Assembly (NCBI RefSeq): GCF_024509055.1
Contig: NZ_JANINM010000075.1
Location: 1 to 60,780, forward strand
DNA length: 60,780 nt
Source: Mesorhizobium sp.
Lineage (GTDB): Bacteria; Pseudomonadota; Alphaproteobacteria; Rhizobiales; Rhizobiaceae
Reading direction: 5' to 3'
Part shown: positions 53,754 to 60,780 of the stretch, one piece after another
Layout of the letters: every line of letters begins with the position of its first letter
How positions within the stretch are numbered: the stretch's first letter is position 1
Translations under genes and position numbers: made by a program
The notes under the pieces: generated by a model
Databases searched by the model: none
Told to the model about the DNA's origin: nothing
The model's input: only the letters and a program-made list of their open reading frames with translations

Positions 53754-54248
53754 TTAGTCGACGATCGGCCTCGCATAATAGCGGACCGCTTTCTCGCCGC
53801 CATGGATCACGGCATCGCCGACCTCGGCGAAGCCCAGCGCAGCATGGAACGCGTCCGAGGCTGGGTTGGGCGGATCGGCGTTCACCTCGCAGGTCACTAT
53901 TGTGTAGCCAGCCTGCAGGACCTGCGCGAACAGATCCTCATAAAGTCGGCGAGCATGGCCGCGGCCGCGCGCCGCGGCTGAGACCACCACCCGGTCGACA
54001 TAGACGAATCGCGGATAGCGCTGACGGAACCAGAGGAAGTTGGGGCTGTCGTAGCGGGCGTCCTGATCGAAGCACATGATGAACGCCTCGATCTGGCCGA
54101 TACGGCGCGTGTAGAACGCTTCGCGGATCAGAAATGACAGCCGCTCCGGCTCCAGCCATGACAATTCGGCCGCATGCTCGTTGTTGAGAACGAGAATGGC
54201 AGCCTCGTCGGTGGGCGAGACGCGTTCGATAGGCAGCAACTCCCGCAT
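53754..54248 (-). CDS. GNAT-family acetyltransferase
   Basis: 164 residues. The acetyl-CoA-binding motif is VYVDRVVVSAAARGRGHARRLYEDLF (R/Q-x-x-G-x-G/A pattern), followed by AFHAALGFAEVGD. The acetyl acceptor is unknown. Its start overlaps the cutC stop by one base (TGATG), so it is translationally coupled to cutC. Confidence 0.88.
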   Translation of the reverse strand: MRELLPIERVSPTDEAAILVLNNEHAAELSWLEPERLSFLIREAFYTRRIGQIEAFIMCFDQDARYDSPNFLWFRQRYPRFVYVDRVVVSAAARGRGHARRLYEDLFAQVLQAGYTIVTCEVNADPPNPASDAFHAALGFAEVGDAVIHGGEKAVRYYARPIVD

Positions 54249-55003
54249 CAGGCCCTCGCAGCCGCAATGGTAGCCGCCACCAGGGATTCGTCCGTCACCG
54301 TGTTGCGGTACTCCCGGTCGAGATCGGTGCCGCCCATGCCGACATTCGGGTTGCGGTAGCGCATGGCGCTCGGGACGTCGGCAAGCGCGGCGAAATGCAT
54401 TTCGGTCAGGCCGGTGCGCCTGCGCACTTCGCCGATGTTATCGGGCGCCAGCCCGCCGCAACCCAGGATGATGATGCGCTCGCCGGCCTGGCGAATGAGC
54501 TGCGCCAGAAGCTCGACGCCTTCAACGGCGGTGTCGCGCTGGCCGCTGGTCAGCACGCGGCCCACCTTGCAGCGGATCAGCGCTTCGAGCGCCTCGGTGG
54601 GGTCGCGCGTCATGTCGAAGGCGCGGTGGCAAGTGACATTGAGCGGGCCGGCCGCTTGCACCAGCGCGCTCATCCGCTCCTCGTCGATGGCGCCGTCGGT
54701 CGTCAGGCAGCCGACGACGACGCCGGCCACGCCGAGTTCGCGAAGGGCTTCGACATCGGCGAGCATCGAGCGATACTCGGGCTCGCTGTAGAGGAAGTCG
54801 CCGCCGCGCGGGCGTACGATGACATGGAAGGGAATGCTGGCGCTTTGTAGCGCTGCGCGCACGGTGCCAAGGCTCGGTGTGATGCCGCCCTCGACGAGGC
54901 TGGCGCAAAGCTCGACCCGGTCGGCGCCGGCGGCTTGCGCCGCAAGCAGTCCGTCGATGCCTTCGACACAGATTTCGATCAGGGGTTTTGGCGCGTCGGT
55001 CAC
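54248..55003 (-). CDS. cutC: Copper homeostasis protein CutC
   Basis: 251 residues of the TIM-barrel CutC family: EICVEGIDGLLAAQAAGADR at the N-terminus, SIPFHVIVRPRGGDFLYSEPE, NVTCHRAFDMTRDP and LTSGQRDTAVEGVELL. It was named for copper tolerance in Escherichia coli, but that role is disputed. First gene of a two-gene unit with the acetyltransferase. Confidence 0.93.
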   Translation of the reverse strand: MTDAPKPLIEICVEGIDGLLAAQAAGADRVELCASLVEGGITPSLGTVRAALQSASIPFHVIVRPRGGDFLYSEPEYRSMLADVEALRELGVAGVVVGCLTTDGAIDEERMSALVQAAGPLNVTCHRAFDMTRDPTEALEALIRCKVGRVLTSGQRDTAVEGVELLAQLIRQAGERIIILGCGGLAPDNIGEVRRRTGLTEMHFAALADVPSAMRYRNPNVGMGGTDLDREYRNTVTDESLVAATIAAARA

Positions 55004-55136
55004 CAGTGTTCATCCATGCTTGAAGATATGGGCAGCCCTAGCATCGGTGCGATTGCCGGGGAAGCCGCAACCATCGGTCCAGCCCAAGTCGTGGCCGCTG
55101 TTTCCAACCCCGCACACAGAATTCTCGTTGACATCA

Positions 55137-55177
55137 ATAACTCGATGGTTATAGATAACACATAGCTGATGAGTTAT
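55137..55177. promoter_or_regulatory. Inverted repeat upstream of the AHSA1 genes (candidate operator)
   Basis: ATAACTC at 55137-55143 and GAGTTAT at 55171-55177 are exact inverted repeats within a markedly AT-rich stretch, 20 bases before the truncated AHSA1 fragment. AHSA1 genes are often controlled by ArsR-type regulators, but none is encoded here, so this may be what remains of such a unit. Confidence 0.4.
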
Positions 55178-55196
55178 AGATCTGGGAAGCAAGGCA

Positions 55197-55496
55197 GTGC
55201 CGGGTAAGGATGACGAAGAGGACCGGGCGCATAGTGATCGCGCCATCGAAGGCAGGGTTCTCATTGTCGAGCCAAACAAAAGCCTGTCCTACAGTCTCGA
55301 TGCATCGGTGGCGCATGGCTTCAGGACCATCGTCACCTGGACGCTGACACCGAGCCAGGGCGGCACACATCTGCGCATGGAGCAGTCGGGCTTCCGGCCG
55401 CAAGACGAGCGGGATTACCAGAATGCCAGCGCGGGCTGGCCGCGGCATTTCACCGGGCTGGCGAACCTACTGGAAAGACTGGAAAAGGAGCATGCC
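55197..55496 (+). pseudogene. C-terminal remnant of an AHSA1 (SRPBCC) gene
   Basis: This stretch encodes only the last half of an AHSA1 domain (VEPNKSLSYSLDASVAHGFR, TIVTWTLTPSQGGTHLRMEQ, SGFRPQDERDYQN). It is closely similar to the end of the intact gene that follows (LKTIVTWSLTPEGTATRVRM). The N-terminal half with the ligand pocket is missing. The frame is open and continuous with the next gene, so a 251-residue fusion from a GTG at 55197 is formally possible. It looks like a tandem duplicate that lost its 5' half. Confidence 0.7.
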
Positions 55497-55952
55497 ATGG
55501 ATCACAGCGCCGAAGAACCGGTAGCGGGCGAAACGAAATCGATCGTCGTCGAGCGGGTCATCCCGCACGCCGCCGAAAAGGTGTGGCGGGCGCTGACCGT
55601 GCCACATCTGGTGGCCGAGTGGCTGATGGAGAACGACTTCCAACCGGTCCAGGGCCATCGCTTCACCTTCCGCGCGAAGCCGATTCCAGGCTGGTCCGGC
55701 GTGGTCAACTGCGAGGTGCTGAAGGTCGAGCCGCCGCGTCTCCTTGCCTACAGCTGGGGTAACGGCAGCGAATCCGATAGCGGCCTGAAGACCATCGTCA
55801 CATGGTCGCTGACGCCGGAAGGGACGGCCACACGGGTCCGCATGGAACAGGCTGGCTTCAGGCCCCAGGACGAGCCCGGTTACAAAGGCATGGGCGGCGG
55901 CTGGCCACGAATCCTGGAGCGGCTTGAACAGGTCGCGGCCGGGCAGGGCTGA
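55497..55952 (+). CDS. AHSA1-family (SRPBCC) protein
   Basis: 151 residues from ATG 55497 (AAAGGAG 6 bases upstream). The complete AHSA1 fold is present: VERVIPHAAEKVWRALTVPHLVAEWLM near residue 18, FQPVQGHRFTFRAKPIPGWSG and VLKVEPPRLLAYSWGN. These proteins bind lipids or act in stress responses in bacteria; the role is unknown. The remnant of a second copy lies directly upstream in the same frame. Confidence 0.85.
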   Translation: MDHSAEEPVAGETKSIVVERVIPHAAEKVWRALTVPHLVAEWLMENDFQPVQGHRFTFRAKPIPGWSGVVNCEVLKVEPPRLLAYSWGNGSESDSGLKTIVTWSLTPEGTATRVRMEQAGFRPQDEPGYKGMGGGWPRILERLEQVAAGQG

Positions 55953-56064
55953 CCTCCCGGAGGTGCTGCCGAGACGGCACGCAAGCTGATCAATACCCAA
56001 CGGGGTTAGAACCCTGATGCACACGCATCAAGGGCCGAGAAGGCATGTCGAAAGGAGACAGATC

Positions 56065-56520
56065 ATGGAAGCGAGATTGAAGAACCCGATAATGCTCATT
56101 CCCGGCGCGCTGCAGGCTTTGCTGGCATTGGACAAGTCCACGGAAGCCGCGGACGTGCCATACATCACGCGCAAGCTCATCCATCTGCGCGCCAGCCAGA
56201 TCAACGCCTGCAGCGTCTGTGTCGACATGCATGCGCGCGAGCTGAAGCAGGCCGGCGAGAAGGACGAGCGCATCTTTGCGCTATCAGCCTGGCGCGAAAC
56301 CCCCTACTTCAACGGCGCCGAGCGCGCGGCTCTTGCGCTCGCCGAGGCCGCGACGCGGCTGGCCGATCGTTCCAACGCCGTGCCGGACGAAGTCTGGGAG
56401 GAGGCCGCCCGCCATTATGACGACAAGGCGCTTGCCGCGCTGGTGATCCAGATCGCGCTGATCAACGCCTTCAACCGCCTCAACGCGACCACGCGGCAGC
56501 CGGTGGGCGCCTGGGGTTGA
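56065..56520 (+). CDS. AhpD-like carboxymuconolactone decarboxylase family protein
   Basis: 151 residues from ATG 56065 (AAAGGAG upstream). The redox motif is INACSVCVDMHARELK: a CxxC pair followed by His, the AhpD-type peroxidase centre. Members reduce peroxides with the help of a thiol donor. The helical pattern (ALALAEAATRLADRSNAVPD) is typical of the family. Confidence 0.9.
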   Translation: MEARLKNPIMLIPGALQALLALDKSTEAADVPYITRKLIHLRASQINACSVCVDMHARELKQAGEKDERIFALSAWRETPYFNGAERAALALAEAATRLADRSNAVPDEVWEEAARHYDDKALAALVIQIALINAFNRLNATTRQPVGAWG

Positions 56521-56583
56521 GTATCCGCACCGCAAGGGCGCCGAGGCCGGAGTACCCTAGGCCGAGCCTGGCGATTTCTGCGG

Positions 56584-57015
56584 CTATTGCTTGAGGATCG
56601 TGTTCTTGGCGCCTTTTTCGATCTGGTCGATCACCAGAAGCTTGACCGGGTCGGTGCCGACATTGGTGGCCTGGTGCCATTGGCCGATCATCTCGACGAT
56701 GAAGTCGCCGGTCTTGTAGGTGGTGCTGACGCCGGTCTCGACATTGGTGACCTTGAGCGTTCCGGCCTCGACATAGGCGTAACGCGGGAAGGGATGCTTG
56801 TGGACCGGCAAGGTCGCGCCCGGCGCGATCTGGTAGGACGAAACCTGAACCTCGACATTCTTCTGCGGCAATGTGATCGGCTGCCCGGAGGCTGTGGTCG
56901 TCTTCGACGCCAGCGATGTCACGACCACTGGCGTGTTGCTGCTGTCCAGGGCGTTGGCAGCGGTCGCGGAAAGGGCCGCCGTTAGCAGCAATGCGGACGC
57001 CAGTATGTATCGCAT
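56584..57015 (-). CDS. Secreted cupin-domain protein
   Basis: 143 residues with a signal peptide (MRYILASALLLTAALSATAANA). The cupin fold is seen in YQIAPGATLPVHKHPFPRYA with metal-type histidines and in GDFIVEMIGQWHQATNVG. The role is unknown; small exported cupins may bind metals or sugars. It lies 69 bases before the EmrB-type gene on the same strand, and may share its transcript. Confidence 0.82.
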   Translation of the reverse strand: MRYILASALLLTAALSATAANALDSSNTPVVVTSLASKTTTASGQPITLPQKNVEVQVSSYQIAPGATLPVHKHPFPRYAYVEAGTLKVTNVETGVSTTYKTGDFIVEMIGQWHQATNVGTDPVKLLVIDQIEKGAKNTILKQ

Positions 57016-57084
57016 GGGTTTCCTCCAACTGTCGCCAGCTTGGCGCGGCGGGCGCAGCGGCGCAAGCTTCGGATACAGATTGCG

Positions 57085-58683
57085 CTAGCGTTTTGTTGAC
57101 GCCTGCCTGGGCGGCCGGAGCATCAACGCCAATGGCACCAGCAATGCCGTGGCCACCGCGCAATAGAAGAAGACATCGATATAGGCGAGCAGCGAAGCTT
57201 GCCGGGCGATCTCTTCTCCGATCCAACCGATGGCTTGCTGTTTGGCTTCTCCGAGCGGCGAGCCCTCCGCGGCGAATTGGTTCGTCACCTGACGAAGCGT
57301 GTGCTGGTAGGCTTCGCTCGATTGCGCCGTATGGCTTACCAGCACCGACTGGTGGAACTGGGCATTCTGAGCAATCGCGGTGTTTGAGAGCGACACGCCG
57401 ATACTGCCGCCAAGGTTGCGGGCGACGTTGATCAGCGCCGATGCCTGGTTGGTCTTTTGGGGCGGGAGGCCGACATAGGCGGCGGTTGAGATCGGGATGA
57501 ACAGGAACGGCAGTCCAACCATCATGAATATGCGCGCGAAGGCGAAGAAACTGAAGCTGGCATCGGGCGTCAGCGAGGTCATGTGCCAGAGTGCGATAGC
57601 GACGGCGGCCATCCCCATCATGATGAGGTACCTTGGCTGAACGACGCCGGATACGAAGCCTGAGATGGGCATCAAAAGCAGCATGGCGACACCGCCGGGC
57701 ATCATCGACAGGCCAGACAGGGTGGCGGTGTAGTCGAAGGTGGCCTGCTGCAACTGCGGCAGTAATTGCGTGGTGCTGAAGAGCACCGCGCCTACTGCCA
57801 TCATGACCAGGAACGACATGCCGAACTGCCGGGTGAAAAGCAGCCTGATGTCGACGATCGGATCACGTCGGGTGAATTCCCAGGGGACAAGCAGGAGGAA
57901 CGAAACCGCCGAAACCGCGGCGAATACCGTTATGAAGGTCGATGCGAACCAGTCGTTGCGCTGGCCCTCGTCGAGAAAGACCTCGAGGCAACCGAGCGCC
58001 GTGGCAACCAGGATGAAGCCGATCCAATCGACCTTGAGACCTCCCCGCAGCAGTTCCCGCCGCTCCTGTTCGAGGATGTCGGGCTCCACGACCAGCCACT
58101 GGACGAGAGCCACCGAAAGAATGCCGAACGGCACGTTGATGAAGAAGATCCAGTGCCACGAGAAATTGTCCGTCAGCCAGCCGCCGATGGTCGGCCCGAC
58201 CGTCGGCGCGACGATGACGGCAATGCCGTAGAGGGCGAAGGCCTGCGAACGCTTCTCCGGTGGGAAGGTGTCCGCGAGGATCGACTGCTCGCTTGGCGCC
58301 ATGCCGCCGCCGCCCAACCCCTGGAGGATGCGGAACACGATCAGCATTTGCAGGTTGGGGGCCAATCCGCACAGCAGCGAGGCGAGCGTGAAGGTCGCCA
58401 CGCAGAACATGTAGTAACGCTTGCGGCCGATGACGCTGGCCAGCCAGCCGCTGATCGGGATGATGACCGAGTTGGCTACCAGGTAAGTGGTGATCACCCA
58501 GGTGCTCTCGTCCACGCCGGCCGCCAGGCTGCCCGCGATGTTGCGCAAGGCGACGTTGGCGATCGAGGTATCGAGGACCAGCATGAAGGTCGCGATCGAA
58601 ACGACGATGGCAATGAGCCAGGGGTTGCGACCGCCAGCTGCCGACCGGCTTTCGCTGCCATGCGCCTGGGCGTCCCCACTCAT
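57085..58683 (-). CDS. emrB: DHA2-family MFS multidrug exporter (EmrB type)
   Basis: 532 residues with fourteen hydrophobic helices. DHA2 features: LDTSIANVALRNIAGSLAAG at helix 1, ISGWLASVIGRKRYYMFCV (motif A) and VAPTVGPTIGGWLTDNFSW (motif C of antiporters). It exports hydrophobic compounds by proton antiport, joined to an outer-membrane channel through the HlyD-like protein whose gene overlaps it by four bases. Confidence 0.93.
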   Translation of the reverse strand: MSGDAQAHGSESRSAAGGRNPWLIAIVVSIATFMLVLDTSIANVALRNIAGSLAAGVDESTWVITTYLVANSVIIPISGWLASVIGRKRYYMFCVATFTLASLLCGLAPNLQMLIVFRILQGLGGGGMAPSEQSILADTFPPEKRSQAFALYGIAVIVAPTVGPTIGGWLTDNFSWHWIFFINVPFGILSVALVQWLVVEPDILEQERRELLRGGLKVDWIGFILVATALGCLEVFLDEGQRNDWFASTFITVFAAVSAVSFLLLVPWEFTRRDPIVDIRLLFTRQFGMSFLVMMAVGAVLFSTTQLLPQLQQATFDYTATLSGLSMMPGGVAMLLLMPISGFVSGVVQPRYLIMMGMAAVAIALWHMTSLTPDASFSFFAFARIFMMVGLPFLFIPISTAAYVGLPPQKTNQASALINVARNLGGSIGVSLSNTAIAQNAQFHQSVLVSHTAQSSEAYQHTLRQVTNQFAAEGSPLGEAKQQAIGWIGEEIARQASLLAYIDVFFYCAVATALLVPLALMLRPPRQASTKR

Positions 58684-59843
58684 CGCACCTTGACCGTCGG
58701 CACCACCGACATGCCGGGGCCGAGATAGACGTCGGGCGGCTGGTCGAACACGATCTTGACCGGCACTCGCTGCACGACCTTGACGAAATTGCCGGTCGCG
58801 TTCTCGGCCGGCAGCAGGCTGAATGCGGTGCCGCTGCCGGCCTGGATGCTGTCGACATGGCCGTGGAACGTCTTTTCGGGATAGGCGTCGACGGTGATAT
58901 CGACCGATTGGCCAGGCCGCATCAGATCTAGCTGCGTTTCCTTGAAATTCGCGTTCACCCAGACGTCCTTCGGCACGAACATCATCAGCACTTGGCCCGG
59001 TTGCGCATAGGTGCCCTTTGCCGCCGTGATGCTGGTGGCGCGGCCGGCGACCGGAGCCACTATCATCGTGCGGGTGAGCGTGGTCCTGGCCTGGTCCGCG
59101 GCGGCCTGCGCCTGCTGAAGTTTGGCTTCGGAGCTTTTGCCCTGGGCCTGCAAGACGGCGATCTGGCTCTTTTCGGCCGAGGCATTGGCCGCGGCGGTGT
59201 CCAACGCCGCCTGATCCTGGCGCAAGGTCGACGCCGCCTGTTGGGCCTGTTGTAGGGTTGTCGTGCCCTTTGCCAGCAACTCACGATTGCGCTGGTCCTC
59301 GGACTTGGCGAATTCGAGGGCGGCCTGCGCCTGCGCGACCTGCTTCTCGGCGGCATCGATCTTGGCGTTCTGCGCCCCGATCTGTGCCGTCACGTTGGTT
59401 ATGTCGGCCTGTGCCGACGCCACGCCGGCCTGCGCCTGCTTGAGCGAGGCCTGATAGTCGCTGTCATCGATACGCAAGAGCACGGCGCCGGCTTCGACTG
59501 ACTGGTTGTCGGTGACGGCCACATCCGTTATGCGGCCGGCGATTTCGGCGCCCACTGTGACGGTGCGCGCGTCGATGAAAGCATCGTCGGTCGACTCATA
59601 GTGACGCGCGTTGAGCCACCAGAACACCGCGGCGACCGTGCAAAGCAACACCACGAGAGCGATGATCGCCGTCAAATAGGGATGGTTTCGCACAATGTCG
59701 GGCGGCTGTTCGCCGGCGGATCGCTCGTCGATCGGTTTGCCATCGGACGAGTTCGCACCACGATCTTGAACAGGCTCGGAAACGCCCTGCTCACGCTTAG
59801 AGGGTTCGGCTTCTCGTTCGGTTCTTTCGAGGTTTGCGTCCAA
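58680..59843 (-). CDS. emrA: HlyD-family membrane-fusion protein (EmrA type)
   Basis: About 387 residues with the TTG at 59843, which has GGGAG 8 bases upstream; no in-frame ATG precedes the body, and a longer frame from 60038 is unlikely. A polar N-terminus leads to one membrane helix (YLTAIIALVVLLCTVAAVFWWL), a lipoyl half-motif (AEIAGRITDVAVTDNQSVEAG), long coiled coil (AAEKQVAQAQAALEFAKSED) and the second half (MIVAPVAGRATSITAAKGTY). It bridges EmrB to an outer-membrane channel in the periplasm. Confidence 0.87.
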   Translation of the reverse strand: MDANLERTEREAEPSKREQGVSEPVQDRGANSSDGKPIDERSAGEQPPDIVRNHPYLTAIIALVVLLCTVAAVFWWLNARHYESTDDAFIDARTVTVGAEIAGRITDVAVTDNQSVEAGAVLLRIDDSDYQASLKQAQAGVASAQADITNVTAQIGAQNAKIDAAEKQVAQAQAALEFAKSEDQRNRELLAKGTTTLQQAQQAASTLRQDQAALDTAAANASAEKSQIAVLQAQGKSSEAKLQQAQAAADQARTTLTRTMIVAPVAGRATSITAAKGTYAQPGQVLMMFVPKDVWVNANFKETQLDLMRPGQSVDITVDAYPEKTFHGHVDSIQAGSGTAFSLLPAENATGNFVKVVQRVPVKIVFDQPPDVYLGPGMSVVPTVKVR

Positions 59844-60164
59844 GGCAACGGCTCCCGGCCTTGTTTCGGCGCGGCAAGCAATTTCAACGGACGCTTTTCG
59901 CAAAGGTTCCTGTTGCCGTTGCGACGCTATGGATGCCGAAGCGCGCAAACGCGGGAGGAGATCGCCAAGTTTTGGGGCTAAATCACCTGGGTGACCCTGG
60001 CAGGCTGCAATCCAGCAGGCGCGGGGTTCGGGCTCCAATAGGACCGCCGGCGACTCGCGAAATCATCCATGTGCTACCCCAAGCAACCGGCGACTGCCTG
60101 GGGTAGGGGTCAAAGCTGATTAGGCGCCAGGGGCTGTCCCGGGCCTAGGCGCTGTGTCGGATTG
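59844..60164. other. Intergenic region upstream of the emrAB genes
   Basis: 321 bases between the emrA start and the PsiF-like gene. Next to emrA it is GC-rich with no clear promoter. At 60074-60106 CTACCCCA and TGGGGTAG form an inverted repeat with an 17-base spacer; it is a possible operator for an efflux regulator or a weak hairpin behind the PsiF-like gene. No RNA gene or coding region is convincing. Confidence 0.45.
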
Positions 60165-60434
60165 TTACGACGGCGCCTTGCCGCCATTCTTCTTGCAGGC
60201 CGCGCGGAACTTCTCGCGATCCTTGCCGTGAAGCCCCTTCTGGTCCGCAAGCGCTGAGCACTGCTTCGAGATCGAGGTCTTCGCAGGCGACATGGCGGTC
60301 TTCGGCTTTGCCGGAGCCGGCGTCGTTGTCGTGGTGGTCGTGGCTGGCGCCGTCGTCGTGGTCTGGGCCAGAGCCCCGCTGGTCACGAACCCGGCGAAAG
60401 CCAAAGCGGCGAGAATGCGTGCGGCAGTTTTCAT
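60165..60434 (-). CDS. Small secreted PsiF-repeat-like protein
   Basis: 89 residues from ATG 60434 (GGAG 8 bases upstream). A signal peptide (MKTAARILAALAFAGFVTSGALA) is followed by a Thr/Pro-rich linker (TTTTAPATTTTTTTPAPAK) and a single PsiF-type repeat (KQCSALADQKGLHGKDREKF plus a second Cys). PsiF was named from a phosphate-starvation-induced gene; its function is unknown. It appears monocistronic. Confidence 0.82.
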   Translation of the reverse strand: MKTAARILAALAFAGFVTSGALAQTTTTAPATTTTTTTPAPAKPKTAMSPAKTSISKQCSALADQKGLHGKDREKFRAACKKNGGKAPS

Positions 60435-60728
60435 TGCGAACTCCATGAGATGTCCCCCGGGGAGGAACCTATCATCGAGCTAAAGTTCCACCAGATTGGT
60501 GGCCGCAGCCTCTGGACACATTCGCGTTACCCGGCGGCGGCGCTCCGCAAGCCGAGCGAACGGAGGACGAGCCAGTCGATCCGGCCTGGCCGCCGCAGCG
60601 CTGTCATCGGCGACGATTTGGAGCATGGCGCAGCGGCCTGCGACCTCAGATTCGCGCGGCAGTCCGGGGAAAGCTGCGAGCGCAATCCGCAGCTTGCGAA
60701 TGACTGTTCGAGTCTTGCTTGAAAAATT

Positions 60729-60780
60729 TGGCTCCCCGGGCCGGATTCGAACCAGCGACCAACCGGTTAACAGCCGGTTG
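60729..60780 (-). tRNA. tRNA-Asn (GTT), 3' part, cut by window edge
   Basis: Read on the minus strand, the last 52 bases begin inside the anticodon stem and contain GGCTGTTAACCGG with the GTT anticodon (U33 and A37 present), a normal T arm (CTGG-TTCGAAT-CCGG) and an encoded CCA end at 60729-60731. The acceptor strand ends GGGGAGCCA. The 5' half lies outside the window. The intergenic stretch 60435-60728 before it shows no other feature. Confidence 0.93.

Noticed and set aside
59844..60038. N-terminal extension of emrA to a TTG at 60038
   Set aside because: The extra 65 residues lack similarity to HlyD proteins, and a good ribosome site precedes the TTG at 59843.

Overview
This is a GC-rich stretch of alphaproteobacterial chromosome, most likely Mesorhizobium or a close relative in the Rhizobiales. 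The evidence is the AcpXL very-long-chain fatty acid (lipid A) cluster, a RirA iron regulator beside a complete hmu heme-uptake locus, several rhizobium-type intergenic palindromes and the general gene repertoire. The genus is inferred from family knowledge; no database search was possible. No phage, integrase, insertion sequence or CRISPR array was seen.

Layout. 1-4.4 kb: a minus-strand peptide/opine-type ABC transporter (dppC cut by the window edge, dppB, binding protein) with an M20 deacylase upstream. 4.7-6.2 kb: an L,D-transpeptidase and a secreted probable outer-membrane protein. 6.3-11.2 kb: the minus-strand operon acpXL-fabF2-fabF1-adh-lpxXL, which makes and attaches the very-long-chain acyl group of lipid A. 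11.3-13.0 kb: two unusual tRNA-like RNAs upstream of a frameshifted slipin (SPFH/band-7) gene. 13.2-20.3 kb: central metabolism and transport (histidine phosphatase, AEC carrier, succinate-semialdehyde dehydrogenase, aldose epimerase, KDG-type kinase, YtkA-like protein, di-heme peroxidase). 20.3-24.5 kb: divergent putR/putA for proline catabolism.

24.6-33.8 kb: an iron/heme island. It has a VOC protein, a heme-degrading monooxygenase, TonB, a small secreted protein and the heme receptor on the minus strand, then hmuP-hmuS-hmuT-hmuU-hmuV on the plus strand, closed by rirA. Exact TGA-N9-TCA (IRO-type) sequences lie at the receptor/hmuP promoter and near rirA, and an ICE-like palindrome lies just upstream of rirA, so uptake and its regulator are probably cross-wired. 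34-44 kb: DUF445 membrane protein, phasin and MaoC hydratase, MocR regulator with a divergent EamA exporter, alcohol dehydrogenase, HxlR regulator with a divergent MFS exporter, and the maleylacetoacetate isomerase/fumarylacetoacetase pair.

44.2-48.0 kb: a LuxR response regulator, a hybrid histidine kinase and a FIST-domain sensor resembling the NosP/NahK nitric-oxide system, with an AT-rich orphan gene between regulator and kinase. 48.2-52.0 kb: a form II CO-dehydrogenase-like coxSLM operon. 52.2-60.8 kb: acyltransferase, START-type proteins, GNAT, CutC, an AhpD-like protein, a cupin, an EmrAB-type efflux pump, a PsiF-like peptide and the 3' part of tRNA-Asn.

The strongest candidate for a little-described system is the slipin plus tandem tRNA-like RNA locus at 11.3-13.0 kb. 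It matches the proposed SPFH/band-7 plus tRNA-like RNA modules of RNA-repair systems, but no RNA ligase is present here and the protein gene carries an apparent single-base deletion.
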